A stretch of DNA of 64,000 nt, from the NCBI GenBank assembly GCA_902491345.1, contig CABUHI010000008.1, forward strand, positions 1 to 64,000, read 5' to 3'. Within the stretch, counting starts at the first letter, position 1. Every line of letters starts with the position of its first letter. A program made the translations under genes and the position numbers. The DNA is from an uncultured Collinsella sp. Its GTDB lineage: Bacteria; Actinomycetota; Coriobacteriia; Coriobacteriales; Coriobacteriaceae. Positions 46,488-53,170 of this stretch are shown piece after piece. Under the pieces are notes generated by a model. The model made no database searches, was not told the origin of the DNA, and worked only from the letters and a program-made list of their open reading frames with translations.

Positions 46488-48449
46488 ATGGAACAGAGGG
46501 TCCTCGGGGGAAGATACCTCCTCAAGGATAAGGTGGGAACAGGCGGCATGGCGACCGTCTACCGTGCACAGGACCAGGTTCTCGACCGCACGGTAGCCGT
46601 CAAGATCATGCTGCCGCAGTATGCTGGCGACGCGACCTTCGCTGCACGCTTTAAGCAGGAGGCCCAGGCAGCAGCCGGCCTCTCCTCCCCCTATATCGTG
46701 GGCGTCTACGATTGGGGCAAGGACGGCGACACCTATTACATCGTCATGGAGTACCTGCGCGGCACCGACCTTAAGAGCGGCATCAAGAGCCACGGCGCCC
46801 TCGACCCCAAGAAGGTCGCCCAGATCGGCTCGCAGATCAGCTCCGCGCTTTCGGTCGCCCACAAGCACGAGATCATCCACCGCGACATTAAGCCGCAGAA
46901 CATCATGGTGCTGCCCGACGGCAACATCAAGGTGATGGACTTTGGCATCGCGCGCGCCAAGAACAGCCACCTCACGCAAGACAACAACGTGCTGGGAACC
47001 GCCCACTACGTCAGCCCCGAGCAGACCCGTGGTCAGGACCTCGGCCCCACCTCGGATATCTACTCGCTGGGCGTCGTGATGTACGAGTGCGCCACCGGCC
47101 GCGTTCCCTTTGACGGTGACGACGCTATCTCGGTCGCACTCAAACAGGTCAACGAGCTGCCTATTCCGCCGAGCCAGATCAACTCCGGTGTCGACGCCGA
47201 CCTTGAGCGCATCATCCTCAAGTGCATGGAGAAGGACCCGGCAAACCGCTTCCAGACCGCCGACGAGCTGCGTCAGGTGCTCAACAGCTACCTGTCGGGC
47301 CGTGCCGTCAACGTCTCGGAGCCCACGCGCATCATCGGTGCCCCCGGTGAGCTGGGCGCCACCAAGACTCGCGAGCTTTCCGATCAGACGCGCGCCATGG
47401 TGCGTCCCGTCTCGGGCGTGAGCGGCCAAAATACCGCCCGTAGCTCGGTTTCGGGCTCCACCGGCTCCTACGAAGTCGAAAAGCCCAAATCCAACAAGAA
47501 CAAGATCATCGCCGCCGTGGTGGCAGCGGTTGCCGTCATCGGCATCGTGGTGGCCTTTGCCACAGGACTCTTTGGCGGCGAGCAGGTCACCGTGCCCGAC
47601 GTGCTGGGCAAGAACCAGCAGACCGCCGTCGAGCTGATCAAGGAAGCCGGCCTCGAGGTCGGCACCATCGACCAAAGCTACAACGACGATGTCGACGAGG
47701 GCAAGGTCGCCGAGCAGACGCCCAACGGCAACACCAAGAAGACCAAGGGCACCAAGGTGAACCTGGTAATCTCCAAGGGCCCCAAGCCCTCCGAAAAGGT
47801 TGAGGTTCCCAAACTTGTCGGCCTGACCAAGGACCAAGCAGAAGCCGCACTGGCAAGCGTTGGCCTGAAGGGCAACGCCTCCGAGGAGGCCAACGAGGCT
47901 GATGAGGGCCAGGTCTTTGAGCAGGGCACCGAAGCCGGTAAGGAAGTCGCGAAGGGCACGACCATCTCGTACAAGGTCTCGAGCGGCCCGGATACCACGT
48001 CCGTCCCCGACCTGACCGACATGACCGAGGCCCAAGCGCGCAACGCCCTCGATATGGCAGGCTTTGGCGTCGACGTGAGCTACCAGGAGAACGACTCGGT
48101 TACCGAGGGCACCGTGATCAGCTGGAACCCCAGCGGCAAGCAGAAGCCCGGCGCCACGATTACCGTCGTCATTGCCAAGAAGTCCGGCAAGGCCACCGTC
48201 CCGGGCAACCTGTACGGCAAGAGCATCTCCGCCGCCGTTACCGCGCTCAACAACGCCGGTTTCTATAACATTGGCTTCTGTGACCAGAACGGCAATCCCG
48301 TAAGCGGTAACGAGGATGCCACCGTTACGGGCGTCTCCCCCACTGGCAAGCAGTCCACCGACAGCACGATTACGCTGACGGTCGCACTTTCTGGTTCGGG
48401 CTCGGGCTCTGGCTCGGGCACGGGTGACGATTCCGGTACGACCAACTAG
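46488..48449 (+). CDS. pknB: PASTA Ser/Thr kinase PknB
   Basis: A 653-residue receptor kinase. The kinase domain (about 1-270) has GTGGMATVYRA, VAVKIM, HRDIKPQNIMV, MDFGIARA and YVSPEQTRG. After a juxtamembrane region and a helix near 345-367 (IIAAVVAAVAVIGIVVAF) come four PASTA repeats beginning TVPDVLG, EVPKLVG, SVPDLTD and TVPGNLYG. They are expected to bind muropeptides outside the cell. A Gly/Ser tail ends the protein. ATG at 46488 follows AGGAG; an upstream ATG is too early. The terminator at 48.5 kb closes the operon. Confidence 0.95.
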   Translation: MEQRVLGGRYLLKDKVGTGGMATVYRAQDQVLDRTVAVKIMLPQYAGDATFAARFKQEAQAAAGLSSPYIVGVYDWGKDGDTYYIVMEYLRGTDLKSGIKSHGALDPKKVAQIGSQISSALSVAHKHEIIHRDIKPQNIMVLPDGNIKVMDFGIARAKNSHLTQDNNVLGTAHYVSPEQTRGQDLGPTSDIYSLGVVMYECATGRVPFDGDDAISVALKQVNELPIPPSQINSGVDADLERIILKCMEKDPANRFQTADELRQVLNSYLSGRAVNVSEPTRIIGAPGELGATKTRELSDQTRAMVRPVSGVSGQNTARSSVSGSTGSYEVEKPKSNKNKIIAAVVAAVAVIGIVVAFATGLFGGEQVTVPDVLGKNQQTAVELIKEAGLEVGTIDQSYNDDVDEGKVAEQTPNGNTKKTKGTKVNLVISKGPKPSEKVEVPKLVGLTKDQAEAALASVGLKGNASEEANEADEGQVFEQGTEAGKEVAKGTTISYKVSSGPDTTSVPDLTDMTEAQARNALDMAGFGVDVSYQENDSVTEGTVISWNPSGKQKPGATITVVIAKKSGKATVPGNLYGKSISAAVTALNNAGFYNIGFCDQNGNPVSGNEDATVTGVSPTGKQSTDSTITLTVALSGSGSGSGSGTGDDSGTTN

Positions 48450-48501
48450 TCGCCACCCCACCGCTCATCGCGGCTTTCGCCGCAAACATATTCGCTCACA
48501 G

Positions 48502-48541
48502 GCGCCCGCTTGCTCCCCCAGCAAGCGGGCGCTTTCTTTAT
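48502..48541 (+). terminator. Terminator of the pknB operon
   Basis: A 13-bp perfect stem (48502-48514 with 48520-48532), CCCCC loop, then TTTCTTTAT, 50 bases after the pknB stop. Confidence 0.85.
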
Positions 48542-48572
48542 CTGAAGCCGCGAATACTACGGCATGCCTTAA

Positions 48573-48640
48573 ACCAGAAGAGCCCGGCACCATAGCGGTA
48601 CCGGGCTCGATATTCCTCTGGTGCCCCCGGGCGGATTCGA
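48573..48640 (-). repeat. Partial copy of tRNA-Arg 3' end plus terminator
   Basis: 68 bases nearly identical to 48701-48768: the terminator hairpin GAGCCCGG.../CCGGGCTC and the last 20 or so bases of the tRNA including CCA. The rest of the tRNA is missing. It looks like an attachment-site remnant. Confidence 0.75.
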
Positions 48641-48700
48641 AAACTCCCCCCGCGGGGAAATTGGTGACGCGGGTGTCGGCGGTCCGAATCCGGCCTTTAG

Positions 48701-48746
48701 ACCAGAAGAGCCCGGCACCGTAGTGGTACCGGACTCGGCAAATTTC
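48701..48746 (-). terminator. Terminator of tRNA-Arg
   Basis: An inverted repeat centred on GTACC/GGTGC with GAGTCCGG and CCGGGCTC arms follows the tRNA on the minus strand and ends in CTTCT. Its homologue in the partial copy has a better-paired stem. Confidence 0.55.
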
Positions 48747-48822
48747 TGGTGCCCCCGGGCGGATTCGAACCGTCGACACCCGCTTTAGGAGAGCGGTGCT
48801 CTATCCCCTGAGCTACGGAGGC
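48747..48822 (-). tRNA. tRNA-Arg (CCT anticodon)
   Basis: A 76-base cloverleaf on the minus strand. The acceptor is GCCTCCG/CGGGGGC with discriminator A and encoded CCA. The anticodon loop CTCCTAA gives CCT, reading AGG. T arm GACGGTTCGAATCCGCC. The 3' end is duplicated downstream, as at integration sites. Confidence 0.93.
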
Positions 48823-48881
48823 ATGTTGTACTAGTGTAGCAGATTTACTGCATCGCCATACGTCGCATGACTAGACTTCGA

Positions 48882-48948
48882 AGTTGCGGTGGAATAGTTC
48901 TTGCCTAAAGCATCTAAAACCGTATTTAGGAACTATTTCACCGCAACT
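48882..48948. repeat. 67-bp palindromic element, copy 1
   Basis: The ends AGTTGCGGTG(G/A)AATAG and CTATTTCACCGCAACT pair as a long hairpin; the centre differs from the other copies. It lies between tRNA-Arg and the DUF956 gene. Copies at 52568 and 61258 have exactly the same length. Confidence 0.85.
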
Positions 48949-48957
48949 TGTGAAGAG

Positions 48958-49356
48958 CTAGTTGCCTTTGTGGAAGAGGTTTTTGATGACGGAGGGGATG
49001 CTCTTGGCGCCCTTGGCCGTCACATCGATAAAGTCGGGCGAACGCACGAGCTTATCCTCGTCGACGTACTTGCGGACAGCACGAAGCGTCTCTTTGTCGT
49101 CGCGCGTCGAAAACGTAAAGTGACCGTTGTCCTTGGTGAAGATGGCAAAACGCGTGATCTTCTTGGTGCCGCGCAAAACCTCGGCGGCAATATAGTCGAC
49201 CTCGTCCCACGGGATTTGAATATAATCCTCGGGATTGCGCTCGTTATAGTACTCAAACGCCTTATTGCCCACCATCACGTTACCGTGGCTGGTAAGCCCC
49301 ATCAGGCAGGTTGCCGGCGTTGCCAGATCGACCGTGCTGTTCTGAGATTGCGCCAT
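48958..49356 (-). CDS. manO: DUF956 protein of the mannose PTS operon (ManO-like)
   Basis: A 132-residue cytoplasmic protein of the DUF956 family, which regularly follows manXYZ in Gram-positive bacteria. Typical segments are ATCLMGLTSHGNVMVGNKAFEYYN and YIQIPWDEVDYIAAEV. ManO is described as a regulator of the mannose PTS in lactic acid bacteria; the mechanism is unclear. ATG at 49356 follows GGAGGGCGAGG. A hairpin lies between it and the IID gene, so its expression may be reduced relative to the transporter. Confidence 0.85.
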   Translation of the reverse strand: MAQSQNSTVDLATPATCLMGLTSHGNVMVGNKAFEYYNERNPEDYIQIPWDEVDYIAAEVLRGTKKITRFAIFTKDNGHFTFSTRDDKETLRAVRKYVDEDKLVRSPDFIDVTAKGAKSIPSVIKNLFHKGN

Positions 49357-49384
49357 ACGCGCCTCGCCCTCCAATAAAAACAAT

Positions 49385-49420
49385 CGGACCGCATCCAGTG
49401 TACCCACCGGGTGCGGTCCG
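49385..49420 (-). terminator. Hairpin between IID gene and DUF956 gene
   Basis: The arms CGGACCGCA and TGCGGTCCG are followed on the minus strand by ATTGTTTTTA. It is probably a partial terminator within the PTS operon. Confidence 0.6.
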
Positions 49421-49476
49421 TTTCAATGGCTCAAAAGCCCTTACCTAGCAACTCTCGGTCTTAAGCCGAAGCGTGC

Positions 49477-50397
49477 TTACATGAAGCCGCAGAAGCGACC
49501 GATGATGCCGACGGCGAAGAGAGCCAGGATGATGACGATCGGGCTGACCTTCTTCTTGAGGAGCTTGCAGACCAGCAGGGTCAGGCACACGGCGGCAAGG
49601 CCGGGGATGAGCTGATCGAGGTTGGCCTGAAGCGTGGTGACCTTCATCTGATCAAGGGCGGTAGCGCCGACGGAGTTGTACATCGTCAGCGCTTCCTTGA
49701 TACCCTCGGAACCGGAGGGCAGGCTAGCCCAGTCGATAAAGGCGCCAGCAGACTGCTTGACCGTGGAGACGATCGGGGTGAAGGAAATGGACACCCAGCG
49801 CTCGACCAGGGCGCCGATGATGAACATACCCAGGATGGAAGCGCCCTCGGTGACCTTGCCCATCAGACCACCGGAGAGGTCCTTGGCGATGGAGGAGCCG
49901 ACCTTGTAGCCAAACTCCTGCGTGTACCACAGGAAAGCGTAACGGATGATGTTCCACGCGAAGAAGAACAGCAGCGGACCGACGATGCTGCCGGACATGG
50001 CCAGGGAAGCGCCCAGAGCGCCCAGAATCGGGCGAAGGGTGAACCAGAAGACGGGGTCACCGACGCCGGCGAGCGGGCCCATCATACCGACCTTGACGCC
50101 CTGGATGGCGACGTCATCGATCGGAGCACCGTTGGCGCGCTCCTCCTCGAGGGCGAGGGTAACGCCAATGACGGGGGCGGAAACATAGGGGTGGGTGTTA
50201 TAGAACTCCAGGTGGCGCTTAAGAGCGGCAATCTGGTCATCCTTGCTGGTGTAGAGCTTCTTGATCGCAGGGATCATTGCGAAGCACCAGCCGCCGTTCT
50301 GCATACGCTCGTAGTTCCACGAGCCCTGAAGGAACTGATGACGGAAGCAAACCTTCTTGCGGTCAGCCTTGGTGAGCTGAATCTTGTTCTCTGCCAT
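49477..50397 (-). CDS. manZ: PTS mannose-family IID component
   Basis: A 306-residue membrane subunit. It starts MAENKIQLTKADRKKVCFRH and shows family-typical segments: RMQNGGWCFAMIPAIKKLY, FYNTHPYVSAPVIGVTLALEE, MMGPLAGVGDPVFWFTLRPI and a C-terminal hydrophobic pair. With IIC it forms the sugar channel. AGGAGGGGAG precedes the ATG at 50397. It follows IIC by 16 bases. Confidence 0.94.
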   Translation of the reverse strand: MAENKIQLTKADRKKVCFRHQFLQGSWNYERMQNGGWCFAMIPAIKKLYTSKDDQIAALKRHLEFYNTHPYVSAPVIGVTLALEEERANGAPIDDVAIQGVKVGMMGPLAGVGDPVFWFTLRPILGALGASLAMSGSIVGPLLFFFAWNIIRYAFLWYTQEFGYKVGSSIAKDLSGGLMGKVTEGASILGMFIIGALVERWVSISFTPIVSTVKQSAGAFIDWASLPSGSEGIKEALTMYNSVGATALDQMKVTTLQANLDQLIPGLAAVCLTLLVCKLLKKKVSPIVIILALFAVGIIGRFCGFM

Positions 50398-50413
50398 ATG
50401 TATCACTCCCCTC

Positions 50414-51232
50414 CTACTCGTAATCGTTCAGAATGTCGCCGAGCGGGTCGCCGGAGCCACCGCCCATGCCGCCACCCTGCTTGGCCAGATCCTTAAGGCC
50501 AAGGTAGATGAGGGCAAGGGAGATGCCGATGAGACCAAGGGCGATCAGCGTGAGCTGAGGGATGGCAGCAAGGACAAAGCCGAGGACGAAGAACGGCCAG
50601 GTCTCCTTGGTGGCCATCATGTTGATGACCATGGCGTAACCGACGGAAGCGACCATGCCGCCGCCGACAGCCATGCCGCCGGACAGCCAGTCGGGCATAG
50701 CGTTAAGCGCGTTGGTAACGGCCTCGGCCGGGATGACGCACAGAAGCACTGCCGGGATGGCGATACGAAGGCCCTGCATGAGGATGGCAGCATACTGCCA
50801 GCGCTCGATGCCGGAGAAGTCGCCCTTCTCGGCGCAACCGTCCATGGCGTGAGCGATAGCGGTAGCAATGGTACGGCAGATCATGGTCAGGAACAGACCA
50901 GCGACCGACAGCGGGACGGCGACGGCGATAGCGGTGGTAACGGCCTTGGCCGAATCAGTGGCGCCACCGTTGAGGGCGAGCACCATGATGATCGAAGAAG
51001 CGACCGAGGCCAGAGCGGCGTCAGGCGCGACAGCGGCGCCGACGTTAGCCCAGCCAAGGGCCATCATCTGGAGCGAACCGCCCAGGAGGATACCCTCCTG
51101 AAGGTGACCGGTTACGAGACCGATAAGCGTGCATGCCACGAGCGGCTGATGGAACTGGAACTCATCCAGAATGCCTTCCATACCGGCAAGCAACGCGACA
51201 ATCGCAACAAGCAGAATAGTGATTGCAGACAT
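50414..51232 (-). CDS. manY: PTS mannose-family IIC component
   Basis: A 272-residue polytopic protein with about eight hydrophobic segments. DEFQFHQPLVACTLIGLVTGHLQEGILLGGSLQMMALGWANVG is the family hallmark stretch (residues about 23-66). AGGAGGG lies before the ATG at 51232 and the IIAB gene ends 18 bases upstream. A Gly-rich C-terminal tail is present. Confidence 0.94.
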   Translation of the reverse strand: MSAITILLVAIVALLAGMEGILDEFQFHQPLVACTLIGLVTGHLQEGILLGGSLQMMALGWANVGAAVAPDAALASVASSIIMVLALNGGATDSAKAVTTAIAVAVPLSVAGLFLTMICRTIATAIAHAMDGCAEKGDFSGIERWQYAAILMQGLRIAIPAVLLCVIPAEAVTNALNAMPDWLSGGMAVGGGMVASVGYAMVINMMATKETWPFFVLGFVLAAIPQLTLIALGLIGISLALIYLGLKDLAKQGGGMGGGSGDPLGDILNDYE

Positions 51233-51250
51233 GTATCGGACCCTCCTTTA

Positions 51251-52240
51251 CTATGCTTGAGCGGCCAGTTCGGCCTTAGCTTTCTTCAACATGGCGTCGA
51301 GATCCTCGGAGGAATCCGAAGGAACCTTGCGGACCTCGAACTTGACGCTCTTGGCCTTGAGGGCCTCGAGAGTCTTGACGTCGTCATCGCCCATAGCGAC
51401 GGCGTTGGTGACGACGACCTTGCCCTTGGAGTGAGCCATGGAACCGATGTTGACTTCCTTGATGTCGACGCCGGCCTCGATGGCCTTGAGCAGATCCTGC
51501 GGGTTCTCGAAGAGCAGCATGGCCTTGGTGCCACCAAAGCGCGTGTCCTTGACGACCTCGGCCATCTTCTTGATGGGCACGACGTTGGCATGGACTCCCG
51601 GAGGGGCAGCCTGCTCGATCATGGTCTTGCGGAGCTCGTCGTGAGCAACGCCGTCGGAAACCACGATGATGCGGTTGGGGTTGATCTGCTTGGTCCACGT
51701 GGTGGCCACCTGACCATGAAGCAGACGGGTGTCGATACGGACGTGGGCGATCTTGATGTGCCCATCGCCGATGACCGTTCCCGGAGGGATGGCGCCTGCA
51801 GGAGCAGCGGCGGCCGTAGCCGGCTTCTTCTCCTCGGGCTCCAGAGACTCGGGCTTGACGCGCACGCCAGCCTTAGCCTCAGTCACGAGATGTTTTGCGA
51901 TCGCATGTGCAGTGTTCTTTGCGTCAAAGCGCTGCGAATATGCCTCGATGAGCATAGGCAGGTTGACACCGGTGACGATAGCCCAGGAATCGTGGCCCTC
52001 GATGAGCCCGCTGATCTGGTTGAACGGCGTGCCGCCCCACAGATCAACGAGGAAGAGCACCTGCTCCTGGTCCTCGAAGGAAGCGATTGCTTCCTCGACC
52101 TTGGCACGGAAGTCGTCGGGGCCCATGCTCGGCTCGAGCGAGACCACGGCTACAGACGGCTGATCGCCAAAGACCATCGAGCCCGTCTGCTTGATTCCAG
52201 CAGCCAAGTCCCCGTGGCTAGCAAGAACAATACTTACCAT
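51251..52240 (-). CDS. manX: PTS mannose-family IIAB component
   Basis: A 329-residue cytoplasmic protein fusing IIA and IIB. IIA (about 1-125) carries the phospho-His in LASHGD (H9) and DLWGGTPFN. A Lys/Pro/Ala hinge follows. IIB (about 165-329) carries the second phospho-His in DTRLLHGQV. It passes phosphate from HPr to the sugar in IIC/IID. AAAGGAGG before the ATG at 52240 fixes the start. TATAAT on the minus strand (52311-52316) is a candidate -10 box. Confidence 0.94.
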   Translation of the reverse strand: MVSIVLASHGDLAAGIKQTGSMVFGDQPSVAVVSLEPSMGPDDFRAKVEEAIASFEDQEQVLFLVDLWGGTPFNQISGLIEGHDSWAIVTGVNLPMLIEAYSQRFDAKNTAHAIAKHLVTEAKAGVRVKPESLEPEEKKPATAAAAPAGAIPPGTVIGDGHIKIAHVRIDTRLLHGQVATTWTKQINPNRIIVVSDGVAHDELRKTMIEQAAPPGVHANVVPIKKMAEVVKDTRFGGTKAMLLFENPQDLLKAIEAGVDIKEVNIGSMAHSKGKVVVTNAVAMGDDDVKTLEALKAKSVKFEVRKVPSDSSEDLDAMLKKAKAELAAQA

Positions 52241-52645
52241 CACATAACCTCCTTTTTGTCTACGTATTTCCTACACGACATGAAAGAAGTATACCTGTTT
52301 GGTTTGTGGAATTATAGCTAAATTCGCAAAAGGTTGGATTATTTGTTTAAACGTCTAAGTTTGTTACAAATTGATTACGTTACCGCTTTTTGACTCATTA
52401 CACGCCAAGGCGTCGCACATCAAGCCATGCATTTTACAGATACAAACAGGCTGTTCATTAATATCGATTTTGGCAAGCGCGAATGCGCTTGTACTGCCGC
52501 TATTTTGTTTAAACAGACATGACTTGACTATTATCGTGACTTATGTTCTACGAAACCACTCAAAAATAGTTGCGGTGGAATAGTTCTTGTTTAAGAGCCA
52601 GAAGGCTGGATTTAGGAACTATTTCACCGCAACTTATAGGGGGTC
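52241..52645. other. Upstream region of the mannose PTS operon
   Basis: About 400 bases, AT-rich next to manX. It holds a likely -10 box (TATAAT on the minus strand, 52311-52316), the 67-bp palindrome at 52568-52634 and no gene. No sigma54 or clear CcpA-type site was identified. Confidence 0.45.
52568..52634. repeat. 67-bp palindromic element, copy 2
   Basis: Same ends and length as copy 1; the stem continues as TAGTTC.../GGAACTA and only the central 25 or so bases differ. It is located just 3' of hypA. Confidence 0.85.
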
Positions 52646-53074
52646 CTAGACGATGCGGAGGGGGTTGGCGGCGTCGACGGCGTCGGGAGCGTCGGAAGGG
52701 CCATCGGGGGCAGCGTCTGCCGGGTCCTCGTCGGGGGTCTCGATCTGCTTGATCATGACCTCCTGGCCCTGCAGCAAGTATGTCTCGCCGCTGCCGCAAT
52801 GGGGGCAGGTCTTGCCGTGCTCGACCGTCACGTAGTCGCAGCCGCACGCCTCGCAATGCGTCACGGCCTCGACAGGCTCCACAATAAGCTCCGCACCCTC
52901 GGTGATGGACTTTTTATCTGCCGCCCAGCGCCAAGCGTCGAGCAGCAAGTCGGGAACGACGCCCGAGACCTCACCCAGCAGCAGCGTAACGCTCGAAACG
53001 TGGCGCACGCCATTGGCGCGCGCCACGTTCTCAACATCGCGAATGATGTGATAAACGATTCCCAATTCGTGCAA
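52646..53074 (-). CDS. hypA: HypA nickel-insertion protein
   Basis: A 142-residue protein. It begins MHELGIVYHIIRDVE, where His2 binds nickel in the family, and has a zinc site formed by CEACGC and CPHCGS. HypA delivers nickel with HypB to NiFe hydrogenase. The C-terminal 30 residues (DEDPADAAPDGPSDAPD) are an acidic extension beyond the usual 113-117 residue length. No other hyp or hydrogenase gene is in the window; instead it follows the large Fe-S flavoprotein gene by about 95 bases. Confidence 0.9.
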   Translation of the reverse strand: MHELGIVYHIIRDVENVARANGVRHVSSVTLLLGEVSGVVPDLLLDAWRWAADKKSITEGAELIVEPVEAVTHCEACGCDYVTVEHGKTCPHCGSGETYLLQGQEVMIKQIETPDEDPADAAPDGPSDAPDAVDAANPLRIV

Positions 53075-53121
53075 GGTAGAAACCTTTCAACAACGGTTGA
53101 TGCGATGCAAACTCAAAGCAA

Positions 53122-53153
53122 GGGGACGGCGAAATCTAGTCTGCGCCGTCCCC
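53122..53153 (-). terminator. Hairpin between flavoprotein gene and hypA
   Basis: The arms GGGGACGGC and GCCGTCCCC form a 9-bp stem 20 bases after the flavoprotein stop. T-run is poor, so read-through to hypA is possible. Confidence 0.5.
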
Positions 53154-53170
53154 CTACCCGCCATGGTTAC

